Positions 8,930 to 17,985 of a stretch of 64,000 bases of DNA are shown in pieces. Position 1 is the stretch's first letter, and every line of letters starts with the position of its first letter. This DNA is from Filimonas zeae. Its GTDB lineage: Bacteria > Bacteroidota > Bacteroidia > Chitinophagales > Chitinophagaceae. Made by a program: the position numbers and the translations under genes. Below the pieces are notes generated by a model. It ran no database searches and was not told where the DNA came from. It worked only from the letters and a program-made list of their open reading frames with translations. The stretch covers positions 448,150-512,149 of the forward strand of contig NZ_BMIB01000005.1 in the NCBI RefSeq assembly GCF_014641615.1, written 5' to 3'.

Positions 8930-10312
8930 TTAATTCTTCTTAAAAGTCTGCACCAGTTGGTCTTTCGGTACAACCTTCACCTTTGTACCCTGCTTCAGCT
9001 GCTTGCTTACCACATCGTACGGTCCGGTTATCACCTCATCGCCTGCTTTCAGGCCGGAGGTGATTTCTATATTATTAATGTCCTGAATACCGGTTTTCAC
9101 TACCACTTTACTTACCGTGCCATCTTTCTGCAGCACAAACACTACTTCCTGTAAATCGTCCTTATCGGCCTCTTTGTTGTCGTTATTCGTAGTGTTGTTC
9201 TCTGTTTTATTGTCCGCTTTACCTTTTTCCTTGCTGGTGGCCTCGTCGTTCTTTTTATCGCGGGTAGTAACCGCATTCAACGGAACAGACAACGCTGTAG
9301 CATGTGTATTGGTTTGAATATCAGCACTGGCGGTCATGTTAGGACGGAACGGAAACGGACGACCTTTTACAATCATGTCGCGGTAACTGTCTGCCAGTAA
9401 ACGGATATGCACCTGATAATTGGTAATAGTAGTGGAAGAAGAAGTAGCGCTGGTAGTAGCAGCCGTAGAAGGGTTGGCTATTTTGTACACCACACCTTTA
9501 AACTTGCGGTTGTTATACGCATCCACCTCTACCAGGGCGCTATCGCCTATCTTAACTTTAGGAATATCATTTTCACCTACCTCTACCTGCACCTCAATAC
9601 TGTTCAGGTCAGCAATACGCATCATTTCCGTACCGGTCATTTGCGCGGTACCCACCACACGTTCGCCTTTCTTTACCAGCATCAGGCTAACCACGCCGTC
9701 CATAGGGGCGGAAATAGTAGTTCTGCTTACATCTTTACTGGCCCTGTTTAAACTGGCTACGGCGCTTCTTACACCCGCCTGGTTGGCATTGATATTATCC
9801 TCAGCAGCCTTGTAGTTAGCTACTGCGGCAAAATAAGCCTGAGAGGCTGTTTCAAACTCCGACTGGGAAATCACCTTCTGGTCCAGTAAGGTCTTTTGCC
9901 TTTTATAAGCAGCTTCGGTCTGGTCCAGAGAAGCTTTCAGGGCACCTAACTGCGCTCTGGCGTTAGACACCTGCGCCTCGCTCTGAGAAACCATGGCCGC
10001 TGCCTGATCGCGCTGAGAGGCATAGATATCTGCATAAATGCGGGCCAGCATCTGTCCCTTACGTACTGTGTCACCCTCTGCAATGGTCAGCTCCACAATT
10101 TCACCGGATATATCAGAACTGATTTTTACCTCTACTTCGGGATATACTTTACCACTGGCAGTTACCGTTTCGGTAATAGACCGTACGGTGGCTTTTTCAG
10201 CGGTTACTTTAGTGCCTTCATCTTTACCAAATACACCGGCCTTCTTCAGTACCACCAACAGCACTATCACTAACACCAGCGAGCCGATTATCCATTTTAA
10301 ACTTTTGCTCAT
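8930..10312 (-). CDS. Periplasmic adaptor subunit (membrane fusion protein, HlyD/MacA-like) of a tripartite efflux system
   Basis: 460 residues. One N-terminal transmembrane anchor (about 7-25), then VKISSDISGEIVELTIAEGD, the lipoyl half-motif, a long Ala/Gln-rich alpha-hairpin (about 95-200), the returning lipoyl half TISAPMDGVVSLMLVKKGE, and a beta-barrel domain. The C-terminal third carries a Lys/Asp/Asn-rich low-complexity insertion between TTRDKKND and LQEVVFVLQKDG, not usual for the family, plus a Ser/Thr run before ITNYQVHI. It follows the TolC gene by 29 bases on the same strand. No ABC or RND pump gene lies next to it; gpsA comes next. Confidence 0.9.
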   Translation of the reverse strand: MSKSLKWIIGSLVLVIVLLVVLKKAGVFGKDEGTKVTAEKATVRSITETVTASGKVYPEVEVKISSDISGEIVELTIAEGDTVRKGQMLARIYADIYASQRDQAAAMVSQSEAQVSNARAQLGALKASLDQTEAAYKRQKTLLDQKVISQSEFETASQAYFAAVANYKAAEDNINANQAGVRSAVASLNRASKDVSRTTISAPMDGVVSLMLVKKGERVVGTAQMTGTEMMRIADLNSIEVQVEVGENDIPKVKIGDSALVEVDAYNNRKFKGVVYKIANPSTAATTSATSSSTTITNYQVHIRLLADSYRDMIVKGRPFPFRPNMTASADIQTNTHATALSVPLNAVTTRDKKNDEATSKEKGKADNKTENNTTNNDNKEADKDDLQEVVFVLQKDGTVSKVVVKTGIQDINNIEITSGLKAGDEVITGPYDVVSKQLKQGTKVKVVPKDQLVQTFKKN

Positions 10313-10341
10313 ATGTGAAACGGTTTCAGGATCATTGAATT

Positions 10342-11802
10342 TTATAGTTTAAGCCCCTGGCCTTTGTAAAACTCCAGCAGCTTCATACGAAATACATATT
10401 CGTACTGATTGCTCAGCTGCTGCAGCTTGGCCTTTAACAGGTTGTTCTGGTTGGTGAGGAGGTCTATAGAACTTAACAACCCTACTTCATAACGTTTGGT
10501 TGCAAAATCATAGGCTTTCTGGGCGGTAACCACACTGCGTTCGCCCGCATAATACTTCTGCATGGCAGATACGGCGTTAACGTGTGCCTTGTATATGTTC
10601 TGTTGCAGGTCCTGATTGGCCTGGTCTTTCTGCAGTTGCAGGTTCTTCAGGTTCAGTACAGACTGCTGGTAATTAATGCGGGTAGTATTGCCACTGTTAA
10701 AAATGGGTACCGACAAGGTAAGCCCTACGGCCTGGCTAAAGTTGTCTTTAATCTGTCTGCCGTAGCCGCCCCACCACTTGCCAAAAGGCAGGCTTTGATA
10801 ATCGTAGGTAACAGTTGCATTGTAAACAGGCAGATCCATATTGTTATACCGTGCTACCGTTCCGTCTACCAGCCTGTAACCGGAAACACTTAACGTAGAT
10901 GGGTCAACCGTACGAAGGGAATTAGAGAAACGGGAGTTGAGATTATACCCCGCAGATAATACCGGATACATGGCGGCTTTATTGGCCTGTATGGTTTTCT
11001 CGGCACTCTTTATCTTCAACTCGTTTACCTTTTGCAGGGGCTGATTGGCCATCGCCAGCTGATACACATAGTCAGGTTGCATGTCTGCAATACTTTCCAG
11101 TGGTATCTGGTCCATCGGCGGCGTATCCACCTCAAAAGCATCTCCTGCATCAATATTCAGCAGGGCTTTTAACGATAATACATTCTGATCGAAGGTGGCT
11201 TTGGCGGTAATAAGACTGATGCTGTCTGTAGCCAGCTGCGATTCTATCTCTGCCAGATTCAGTTCTGGTAACGCACCGGCATCCACCCGGCTTTTGGTGT
11301 CTTTGTATTGCGCCAGATCCTGTTTAATCTGTACTTCGGATATATTAATCTGCTCTTTGGCAGCCAGCACCTGCAGGTAATAAGTGGCTACGTTCATAGA
11401 CACATCATTGGCTGCTCTTTCCACATCTTTCAGCGAGGCTTCGGCACTAAACCTGGCAGCACTGATAGCATGCTTCAACTGACCAAAACCATAAATAGGA
11501 ATGTTACCCTGTAAACCCAGGTTCTGATACAGTAACTGCGTAGTGGTAAACTGGTTGGTGGTGGGGTCGATGGAACGACCGAACTGCGTACCCAAACCGG
11601 TATTAAACCCAACACTGGGCACCTGATTTAACCGTGCCTGTTTCAGTTGCAATTCGCTGATACGCAGCTGAACATCGGCCTGCTTTACGGATATATTATT
11701 TTTAACGGCATACTCCACGCTACGGCGTAAAGTCCATTTTTCCTGAGCCAGCAGTGCACAGGGCATTGCAGCTGCCAGTAAAACCAGAAGTCGTTTTCCC
11801 AT
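10342..11802 (-). CDS. TolC family outer-membrane efflux protein
   Basis: 486 residues with a signal peptide (MGKRLLVLLAAAMPCALLAQ). Two TolC-type repeats are visible: the first with LRRSVEYAVKNNISVKQADV and LRISELQLKQARLNQVPSVG, the second from about residue 270 with KSAEKTIQANKAAMYPVLSA. The C-terminal YEVGLLSSIDLLTNQNNLL is characteristic of outer-membrane efflux proteins. Full length for the family. It should form the trimeric outer-membrane channel for the adaptor encoded directly downstream (29-base gap). Confidence 0.93.
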   Translation of the reverse strand: MGKRLLVLLAAAMPCALLAQEKWTLRRSVEYAVKNNISVKQADVQLRISELQLKQARLNQVPSVGFNTGLGTQFGRSIDPTTNQFTTTQLLYQNLGLQGNIPIYGFGQLKHAISAARFSAEASLKDVERAANDVSMNVATYYLQVLAAKEQINISEVQIKQDLAQYKDTKSRVDAGALPELNLAEIESQLATDSISLITAKATFDQNVLSLKALLNIDAGDAFEVDTPPMDQIPLESIADMQPDYVYQLAMANQPLQKVNELKIKSAEKTIQANKAAMYPVLSAGYNLNSRFSNSLRTVDPSTLSVSGYRLVDGTVARYNNMDLPVYNATVTYDYQSLPFGKWWGGYGRQIKDNFSQAVGLTLSVPIFNSGNTTRINYQQSVLNLKNLQLQKDQANQDLQQNIYKAHVNAVSAMQKYYAGERSVVTAQKAYDFATKRYEVGLLSSIDLLTNQNNLLKAKLQQLSNQYEYVFRMKLLEFYKGQGLKL

Positions 11803-11874
11803 GTAACAAAAATAACCGAATCAGGCGCATAATTTCCAAAATTTGATGAACGGAGCCCCTACGGGTTTGGCGGA

Positions 11875-12759
11875 CTATTCCCGTATCTTTTCCACCAGCT
11901 TCAGTTTCTCAGCAATTACCAATACCACAAACGCCAGCCCCGCCATAGAAGCCAGTGCCACCATCAGCAGACAATAATACTGTATGGTCCATTCCAGCGA
12001 GGTGCGCAGTCTGGCCCAGATGCTTACCGTAGCCCGTTCCGCCCCTTCGTACAAGGAAAAGCGTACGGTACAAAACTCATTTTCGGTGTTGAAGTTGCCC
12101 AGTTCTACGCCTAGCCCCTGCAGCTGGCTTTGTATTTCCAGTATTTTATCGTGCAGGGTAATATAGTCACCAATAGCGCCTCCTTTCGATTTCAGTTCAT
12201 TCAGCGAGGCCAGTGTATTTTCCAGCGTGGTTCTTTTGGCATTCAGCTGGCGGTACTCATTCGTTTTATCCACTTTGGTAACCTTACGGGCCGTAATACG
12301 GCCTATGTGCTGCACTGCCTGATAGAAACTATCGAATGCTGCGGGGTTTACGCCTATCAGCAAATGCGATTCTCTGTTACCGTTGTTACCCAGGTTCTGT
12401 TCGTATTGTATCACCGCACTAAAACGTCGGGTGGTAGCATTCACAACAGCCACATCTTTCTCAAACTGAGAAGACTTTGCTCTTACAGACGCTGTTTTTT
12501 CGTACTTCTGATTACCCCCGGTTCCCTGTGCAGACTCAGAACCGCTGTGTGCCTGGTAATTCCCCTTATACATCTTTTCAGAAGCATAGTTTTTACGCAA
12601 ATCGGTAATGCTGCTAAAGAAGTCATCGCCGCTGCCTTCCAGCACATCATACCGCGTGGCGTTATAACCGTATAACATTCTAAAAGTAAACAGTACAATA
12701 AAGGGAAGGCTCAACAACAGGCAGGCTTTCTTCAATCGTTTCTTAAAGGTTGCGTTCAT
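11875..12759 (-). CDS. DUF4349 domain-containing membrane protein
   Basis: I choose the ATG at 12759 (294 residues); the frame is open to 13020, but that extension would run through the divergent CWC gene and its product lacks any recognisable feature. From 12759 the protein starts with a basic stretch and a hydrophobic helix (about 12-27), giving an N-in anchor. The DUF4349 domain follows, with AVVNATTRRFSAVIQYEQNL, VTKVDKTNEYRQLNAKRT, a coiled coil around 165-205 and FCTVRFSLYEG. A second transmembrane helix lies near 255-280. DUF4349 proteins are membrane proteins of unknown function. Upstream of the TolC gene on the same strand with a 72-base gap. Confidence 0.8.
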   Translation of the reverse strand: MNATFKKRLKKACLLLSLPFIVLFTFRMLYGYNATRYDVLEGSGDDFFSSITDLRKNYASEKMYKGNYQAHSGSESAQGTGGNQKYEKTASVRAKSSQFEKDVAVVNATTRRFSAVIQYEQNLGNNGNRESHLLIGVNPAAFDSFYQAVQHIGRITARKVTKVDKTNEYRQLNAKRTTLENTLASLNELKSKGGAIGDYITLHDKILEIQSQLQGLGVELGNFNTENEFCTVRFSLYEGAERATVSIWARLRTSLEWTIQYYCLLMVALASMAGLAFVVLVIAEKLKLVEKIRE

Positions 12760-12864
12760 ATAGTGGTAACTTTCGGTTAATATAGATAATTGGCTTTCTG
12801 CCATGAGGTAAAAAACGCTGCTTTTCCATACCTGAAAGCGGCTTATTTTTATCCACATTATTCT

Positions 12865-13086
12865 ATGCCCGTACACGAAAACGAAATATGCCCCCGTTGT
12901 CAGCAACCTTTTGAATGTAAGGTGGGTGATGTGAGTAACTGCCAGTGTAACGGTCTGTACCTCAACGAAGAAGAGCGTGCGCACATAGCTGCCAGGTATA
13001 GCGATTGCCTGTGCATTCATTGCCTGCGCGATCTTAAAAACAAATACACCATGTTTAAAGAGAAATTCTTCCCCGACCCACTCTGA
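12865..13086 (+). CDS. Small cysteine-rich CWC-type protein
   Basis: 73 residues from the ATG at 12865. The frame is open further upstream, but that part overlaps the divergent promoter region and has no cysteine-rich character. Eight cysteines (C9, C12, C18, C26, C28, C48, C50, C53) are arranged as CPRC...C...CQC...CLCIHC, the pattern of the cysteine-rich CWC family (PF14375), presumed to bind zinc. Function unknown. Probably cytoplasmic, with no signal peptide. Divergent from the DUF4349 gene with about 105 bases between starts. The nrd riboswitch leader begins downstream. Confidence 0.75.
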   Translation: MPVHENEICPRCQQPFECKVGDVSNCQCNGLYLNEEERAHIAARYSDCLCIHCLRDLKNKYTMFKEKFFPDPL

Positions 13087-13100
13087 TAAACACTAAAGTA

Positions 13101-13130
13101 TTGTAGTTTATACACTTACTGTGTTATAAT
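13101..13130 (+). promoter_or_regulatory. Candidate promoter for the nrdB-nrdA leader transcript
   Basis: TTGTAG at 13101-13106 and TATAAT at 13125-13130 are separated by 18 bases, about 100 bases upstream of the riboswitch core. This looks like a housekeeping promoter of the general bacterial type rather than the Bacteroidota TAnnTTTG type, so the call is weak. Confidence 0.3.
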
Positions 13131-13230
13131 GCACACAGTTTCTGCATTTTAAAAAGGATTGCTTCAGCTATGCACATTGTGTTCATAAGTTATTTTTCTG
13201 CGGCAGAATTTCTCTCCGAGATTGCACGGG

Positions 13231-13350
13231 TATTCAGGTACCAGTAATCGGTAATTTTTATGAGGAACCGGGTGTAAGTCCCGGGCTGAGGCGCAACTGT
13301 AATTTTCTGCTCAGGCAGAATAAGCCAGATACTCAACCTGAATAATAAGC
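13231..13350 (+). ncRNA. Cobalamin (B12) riboswitch upstream of nrdB-nrdA
   Basis: The core shows the conserved cobalamin aptamer blocks in order: GAGGAACCGGGTG at about 13262, TAAGTCCCGGGCTGAG, GGCGCAACTGTAA near 13290, and the B12 box AAGCCAGATAC at 13322-13332. A closing helix P1 pairs TATTCAGGT (13231-13239) perfectly with ACCTGAATA (13336-13344). Downstream, CTGAC (13350-13354) can pair with GTCAG (13377-13381), which may be the kissing-loop stem. Adenosylcobalamin binding is expected to switch off nrdB-nrdA, so the class Ia reductase is made when B12 is scarce. About 140 bases remain between aptamer and start codon for an expression platform, including the hairpin CGGTA/TACCG at 13401-13419. 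Confidence 0.9.
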
Positions 13351-13488
13351 TGACAACCCTTACGCATCTTAAGCTAGTCAGAGCATGAGCCAACTATAAC
13401 CGGTATGCCCCCCTTACCGTATGTGGTTCTTACACTCTGTCTCGCCCGAAACACTGATATTCATTGATTTACATAAAAGGCCCGGTTA

Positions 13489-14454
13489 ATGGAAACAGAA
13501 ATTTTATTACAGGAGAATAAAGAGCGCTTTGTATTGCTCCCTATTAAGTACCCCGCTTTATGGGAAATGTATAAGAAGCATGAAGCCAGTTTCTGGACTG
13601 CCGAAGAAATTGATCTTTCGCAGGACATGAAAGACTGGGAAACGATGAACGAAGGAGAACAGCATTTTATAAAGCACATACTGGCCTTTTTTGCTGCCAG
13701 CGATGGCATTGTAAATGAAAACCTGGCCGTTAACTTTATGAGTGAGGTGCAGTTACCTGAAGCCAGATGCTTTTATGGTTTTCAGATAATGATGGAGAAC
13801 ATTCACTCCGAAACTTATGCGCTGCTGATTGATACCTACATAAAAGATGCTGCCGAAAAAAACAAACTGTTCAATGCTATTGAAACCGTGCCCGCGGTTA
13901 CTAAAAAGGCAGAGTGGGCGCTGCGCTGGATTGAGAAGGGCACGTTTGCTGAGCGGCTGGTAGCCTTTGCCGCCGTGGAAGGTATCTTTTTCAGTGGCAG
14001 CTTTTGTTCTATTTTCTGGTTAAAGAAAAGAGGCCTTATGCCAGGCTTAAGCTTCAGCAATGAACTGATCAGCCGCGATGAAGGGCTGCATTGCGAATTT
14101 GCCTGCCTGCTGTACAGCATGCTTAACAACAAACTATCGCAGGAAAGCGTAACGGAAATTATTGCCGACGCGGTACGTATAGAGAAAGAGTTTATTACAG
14201 AAGCGCTGCCCGTTCGCCTGATTGGTATGAACGCCGACTTAATGAAACAATACATTGAGTTTGTAGCCGACAGATGGATAAGCGCACTGGGTTATCCTAA
14301 GATTTTTAATGCTACCAATCCGTTTGATTTTATGGAAATGATATCCCTCCAGGGCAAGACCAACTTCTTTGAAAAAAGAGTGGGCGACTACCAGAAGGCG
14401 GGCGTTACTTCCAGCAAAGAGCAGGAGGTTTTTTCTACGGATGAAGACTTCTAG
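13489..14454 (+). CDS. nrdB: Ribonucleoside-diphosphate reductase beta subunit, class Ia
   Basis: 321 residues. Ferritin-like dimetal fold with the expected ligands: DMKDWETM near the N-terminus, the glutamate in IVNENLAVNF, ExxH in MMENIHSETY followed by the radical tyrosine of HSETYALLI, the glutamate in AVEGIFFSGSF and ExxxxDExxH in NELISRDEGLHCEF. The Tyr is present, so a tyrosyl-radical class Ia enzyme is expected, requiring oxygen and iron. It supplies the radical to NrdA for making deoxynucleotides. First gene after the cobalamin riboswitch; nrdA follows after 80 bases. The order nrdB then nrdA is unlike enteric nrdAB. Confidence 0.95.
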   Translation: METEILLQENKERFVLLPIKYPALWEMYKKHEASFWTAEEIDLSQDMKDWETMNEGEQHFIKHILAFFAASDGIVNENLAVNFMSEVQLPEARCFYGFQIMMENIHSETYALLIDTYIKDAAEKNKLFNAIETVPAVTKKAEWALRWIEKGTFAERLVAFAAVEGIFFSGSFCSIFWLKKRGLMPGLSFSNELISRDEGLHCEFACLLYSMLNNKLSQESVTEIIADAVRIEKEFITEALPVRLIGMNADLMKQYIEFVADRWISALGYPKIFNATNPFDFMEMISLQGKTNFFEKRVGDYQKAGVTSSKEQEVFSTDEDF

Positions 14455-14534
14455 CTTTTACACCTTGCAGCACAATGATCCACTCAAGCACTCATGACAT
14501 GACTTTATTCTTAAACCACATAAATCTGTAACCT

Positions 14535-16916
14535 ATGTTCGTTATCAAAAGAGACGGCAGAAAAGAATCTGTAAAGTTTGATAAAATAACGGCACGTATT
14601 GAAAAGCTTTGCTACAGCCTTAACAGCAAATTCATTGACCCTACCAAAGTGGCAATGAAAGTGATTGAAGGCCTGTACGATGGTGTAACCACTACCGAGC
14701 TGGATAACCTGGCAGCGGAAACCGCCGCTTCTATGAGTACCATCCACCCCGATTACAGTCTGCTTGCTTCGCGCATTGCAGTAAGTAACCTGCATAAGAA
14801 CACCACCAAATCGTTCTCCGCCACTATGGGTATGCTGTACAATTATGTAGAACCCAAAACCGGCCTGAAAGCGCCCCTGCTGGAGGATGAGGTGTATGCA
14901 GTAATTAAAAAGAATGCTGCCATACTCGACAGCACTATTATTTACGACCGCGACTTTGCGTTTGACTACTTTGGTTTTAAAACACTGGAACGCAGTTACC
15001 TACTGAAGCTGAACGGCAGCGTGGTAGAACGGCCGCAGCATATGTATATGCGTGTGGCGGTAGGCATACATCTGGATAACATTGAGGAAGTAATTAAAAC
15101 CTACAACCTGATGAGCGAAAGATGGTTTACCCATGCAACGCCTACGCTGTTTAACGCAGGTACACCCAAGCCGCAGATGTCCAGCTGTTTTCTGTTAACC
15201 ATGAAGGATGACAGCATTGAAGGCATTTACGATACGCTCAAACAAACTGCCCGCATCTCACAATCTGCCGGTGGCATTGGTTTAAGCATTCACAACATCC
15301 GCGCTACCGGTACGTATATCAGCGGTACCAACGGTACCAGCAATGGCATTATACCTATGCTGCGTGTGTTTAACGATACAGCCCGTTATGTAGACCAGGG
15401 CGGTGGTAAACGTAAAGGTGCCTTTGCAGTATACATAGAGCCATGGCATGCAGATATATTTGAGTTTCTGGATCTGCGTAAGAACCACGGTAAGGAAGAA
15501 CTGCGCGCACGCGATCTGTTCTATGCCCTTTGGATAAGCGATCTGTTTATGGAACGCGTAGAAGCCAATGGAGAGTGGAGCCTGTTCTGTCCGCATGAAG
15601 CACCAGGACTGGCCGATTGCTTTGGTGAAGCATTTAATAAATTATACACACAATACGAGCAGGAAGGTAAAGCCCGTAAAACGGTGAAAGCACAGGATTT
15701 GTGGTTTGCTATTCTGGATGCACAGATTGAAACCGGCACCCCGTACATGCTGTACAAAGATGCCTGCAACAGCAAGAGCAATCAGCAACACCTGGGCACC
15801 ATCCGCAACAGTAACCTGTGTACCGAGATAGTTGAATACTGCGCTCCGGATGAAGTAGCAGTATGTAACCTGGCTTCGATTGCCCTGCCCCGTTTTGTAA
15901 ACGAGGGTGTATTTGACCATCAGAAGTTGTATGAAGTAACCTACCAGGCAGCTATAAACCTGAACCGCATCATCGACAGAAACTACTACCCTGTTGAAGA
16001 AGCGCGCAACAGCAATATGCGCCACCGCCCGATAGGACTGGGCATACAGGGCCTGGCAGATACCTTCATTCTTATGCGTTATCCTTTTGAAAGCGCAGAA
16101 GCTAAACAACTGAACATTGACATTGCTGAAACCATGTATTTCGCAGCAATGACGGCCTCTAAAGATCTTGCCATTACAGAAGGTGCGTACAGCACGTATG
16201 AAGGTAGTCCGCTGAGCAAAGGCGCCTTCCAGTTCGATTTCTGGGGTGTAGTACCTGGTAACCGCTGGAACTGGAGCGCCCTGCAACAGGAGATTAAAAA
16301 GTATGGTGTAAGAAACAGTCTGCTGATTGCTCCTATGCCTACTGCCTCTACCTCACAGATACTTGGTAATAACGAGTGTTTTGAGCCGTACACCTCTAAC
16401 ATTTACGTACGCCGTGTACTGAGCGGTGAGTTTATTATTGTAAACAAATTCCTGCTGAAAGATCTGGTAGCACTGGGCCTGTGGAACGATGAAATGAAGA
16501 ACCGCATCATCGCTGCCAACGGCTCTATCCAGGCTATTGAAGAAATACCGCAGGAAGTAAGAGAGATTTACAAAACCGTTTGGGAAATTAAACAGCGCAC
16601 GCTGATTGATATGGCTGCCGACCGTGGTGCCTATATCTGTCAGTCACAATCGCTCAATCTGTTTGTACAGCAGCCCAACAAAGCCAAGCTTACCAGCATG
16701 CACTTTTACGCCTGGAAAAAGGGCCTGAAAACCGGCATGTATTACCTGCGTACACAGGCAGCTGCACAGGCCGTACAATTCACCGTAGAAAAGCAGGGCA
16801 GTGTACAAATGCAGCCGCTGAACAACAACAGCAACACACCACCCGCACCTACCGATGAAGAGATAACGGGCGCCGCCTGCCCTATAGATGGTAGCTGCGA
16901 AGCATGTAGTTCTTAA
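14535..16916 (+). CDS. nrdA: Ribonucleoside-diphosphate reductase alpha subunit, class Ia
   Basis: 793 residues. An N-terminal ATP-cone (about 1-90, starting MFVIKRDGRKESVKFDKITA) provides dATP/ATP activity control. The catalytic barrel contains STPHATPT-like THATPTLFNAGTPKPQMSSC (active-site cysteine), SAGGIGLSIHNIRATGT, RNSNLCTEIVEYCAPDEVAV with the radical-site NLC-E motif, and PMPTASTSQILGNNECFEPY. The C-terminal tail ends in a cysteine pair (CEACSS), the swinging redox-active arm served by thioredoxin or glutaredoxin. Co-transcribed with nrdB under the cobalamin riboswitch; a hairpin terminator follows at 16943. Confidence 0.96.
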   Translation: MFVIKRDGRKESVKFDKITARIEKLCYSLNSKFIDPTKVAMKVIEGLYDGVTTTELDNLAAETAASMSTIHPDYSLLASRIAVSNLHKNTTKSFSATMGMLYNYVEPKTGLKAPLLEDEVYAVIKKNAAILDSTIIYDRDFAFDYFGFKTLERSYLLKLNGSVVERPQHMYMRVAVGIHLDNIEEVIKTYNLMSERWFTHATPTLFNAGTPKPQMSSCFLLTMKDDSIEGIYDTLKQTARISQSAGGIGLSIHNIRATGTYISGTNGTSNGIIPMLRVFNDTARYVDQGGGKRKGAFAVYIEPWHADIFEFLDLRKNHGKEELRARDLFYALWISDLFMERVEANGEWSLFCPHEAPGLADCFGEAFNKLYTQYEQEGKARKTVKAQDLWFAILDAQIETGTPYMLYKDACNSKSNQQHLGTIRNSNLCTEIVEYCAPDEVAVCNLASIALPRFVNEGVFDHQKLYEVTYQAAINLNRIIDRNYYPVEEARNSNMRHRPIGLGIQGLADTFILMRYPFESAEAKQLNIDIAETMYFAAMTASKDLAITEGAYSTYEGSPLSKGAFQFDFWGVVPGNRWNWSALQQEIKKYGVRNSLLIAPMPTASTSQILGNNECFEPYTSNIYVRRVLSGEFIIVNKFLLKDLVALGLWNDEMKNRIIAANGSIQAIEEIPQEVREIYKTVWEIKQRTLIDMAADRGAYICQSQSLNLFVQQPNKAKLTSMHFYAWKKGLKTGMYYLRTQAAAQAVQFTVEKQGSVQMQPLNNNSNTPPAPTDEEITGAACPIDGSCEACSS

Positions 16917-16942
16917 ACCAACAATCAGCCATAGGCTTATAC

Positions 16943-16982
16943 AACCGCTATCCGGGTTATCCGGTTAGCGGTTTTTCTTTTT
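16943..16982 (+). terminator. Rho-independent terminator of nrdB-nrdA
   Basis: AACCGCTA (16943-16950) pairs with TAGCGGTT (16966-16973), with an inner CCGG/CCGG helix, followed by a T-rich tract to 16982. It begins 26 bases after the nrdA stop. Confidence 0.85.
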
Positions 16983-17023
16983 ATAAGTGCAGCCCGCAAC
17001 AACATCATTGTTCATTCCATCAC

Positions 17024-17557
17024 TTACACCAGATGGCAGCACCTGGCATAATACTTCTTCCTTATACGGCTGCGTATATGCATACGGCTGCCTTCAGGAG
17101 AAAGCAATATGTGTGGCAATACATTCTCTACCATGCTGCCGGCTTCAGGAATAACAAAAACCTGTTTGTTGCCTTTCTTTCGCTCAGCAATGAAGGCTTT
17201 AACCCTTTCCCGGTTTAATGCCTTACGAATCAACTCTGCCGCTTCCAGCAGCAACAGATGCACTTCTTCCGGGGTATTACCCGCTTTCAGCCACTGATAG
17301 GCCTTTCCGGCAAGCGATTGATAATGAGCACGTTGCTTGTTCATTGGCAGTGTACGGTGTACTACCGCCGCCAGAGGGGCCGCCTGTGCAAACAGGCTGG
17401 CATGTTTACGGGTATTGGCAAATTCGGGTGCGGTTTTCACGCGCTTTCCATCCAGCGTATCAGGCACACGTACGCAGGTGATACCTTTGCTGATATACAC
17501 CTGTAATATGCCATAATTGCCCGGAGGCGGCGGATTTTCACACACGTATTTTGCCAT
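17024..17557 (-). CDS. Conserved hypothetical protein of Bacteroidota
   Basis: 177 residues, no signal peptide and no membrane segment. The block GKRVKTAPEFANTRKHASLFAQAAPLA resembles a type of short Bacteroidota protein in which a 'K-x-x-P-x-F-x-x-T-R' segment recurs; I do not know its function. It is basic overall (many Lys/Arg) with a predicted helical middle (about 75-135) and a Lys/Arg-rich tail (RSRIRKKYYARC). It stands alone on the minus strand, convergent with nrdA and divergent from the metE leader. Coding status is supported by its length, an ATG start, and the family-like motif. Confidence 0.6.
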   Translation of the reverse strand: MAKYVCENPPPPGNYGILQVYISKGITCVRVPDTLDGKRVKTAPEFANTRKHASLFAQAAPLAAVVHRTLPMNKQRAHYQSLAGKAYQWLKAGNTPEEVHLLLLEAAELIRKALNRERVKAFIAERKKGNKQVFVIPEAGSMVENVLPHILLSPEGSRMHIRSRIRKKYYARCCHLV

Positions 17558-17728
17558 AATTACGCTTTATGCTCTTCTAAATTTACCACTTTTTACACCG
17601 GTAAAACCTTAAAATCTGAACGCTTTAGCACCGAACCTACCCTATACCTATACCGAAGGAACAGGGTACCTTAAAGGATACCGCAGGCGGGCAACCTCTT
17701 CTTCAGCAGCCTACTTCCTAAAACCATA

Positions 17729-17760
17729 TTTGCGGGTTGTTGCTCTACAGTTTACTTTTG
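17729..17760 (+). promoter_or_regulatory. Bacteroidota-type promoter for the metE riboswitch transcript
   Basis: TTTG at 17729-17732 and TACTTTTG at 17753-17760 (fits TAnnTTTG) are separated by 20 bases, close to the Bacteroidota -33/-7 consensus. The transcript would start near 17767, about 20-30 bases before the aptamer. Confidence 0.65.
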
Positions 17761-17789
17761 TACTATGTTCTTTGTTATAAGATCAATTC

Positions 17790-17985
17790 AGTAAAAGGTT
17801 TCCGCCAAAAGCGGGATTAATAAGGAACCATGTGTAAATCATGGGCAGACGTGCTACTGTAAGTTTATTCCGGCAACAGCTAACCCTGTTTCCGGCCTGT
17901 ACAGCAAACACGCCACTACAATGCGCAATGGCGCAGTGGGAAGGCGCTGAACAGAGAAAACAAGCCAGGATACTTGCCTCTTATT
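17790..17985 (+). ncRNA. Cobalamin (B12) riboswitch upstream of metE
   Basis: Conserved aptamer blocks in order: CCGCCAAAAGCGGG hairpin (about 17802), AAGGAACCATGTG at 17822, TAAATCATGGGCAGACG, TGCTACTGTAAG near 17852, a variable helical arm containing GCGCAATGGCGC, and the B12 box AAGCCAGGATAC at 17962-17973. The leader continues 170-odd bases to the metE start and includes a hairpin CGCCCC (18044-18049)/GGGGTG (18059-18064) that may be part of the expression platform. Binding of cobalamin should repress metE, because a B12-dependent methionine synthase (MetH) can take over. Confidence 0.9.

Noticed and set aside
12760..13020. N-terminal extension of the DUF4349 protein
   Set aside because: It would overlap the divergent cysteine-rich gene, and the transmembrane start at 12759 fits a membrane anchor.
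13190..13393. Short minus-strand open frame across the nrd riboswitch
   Set aside because: It is antisense to a well-conserved RNA structure and has no protein features.
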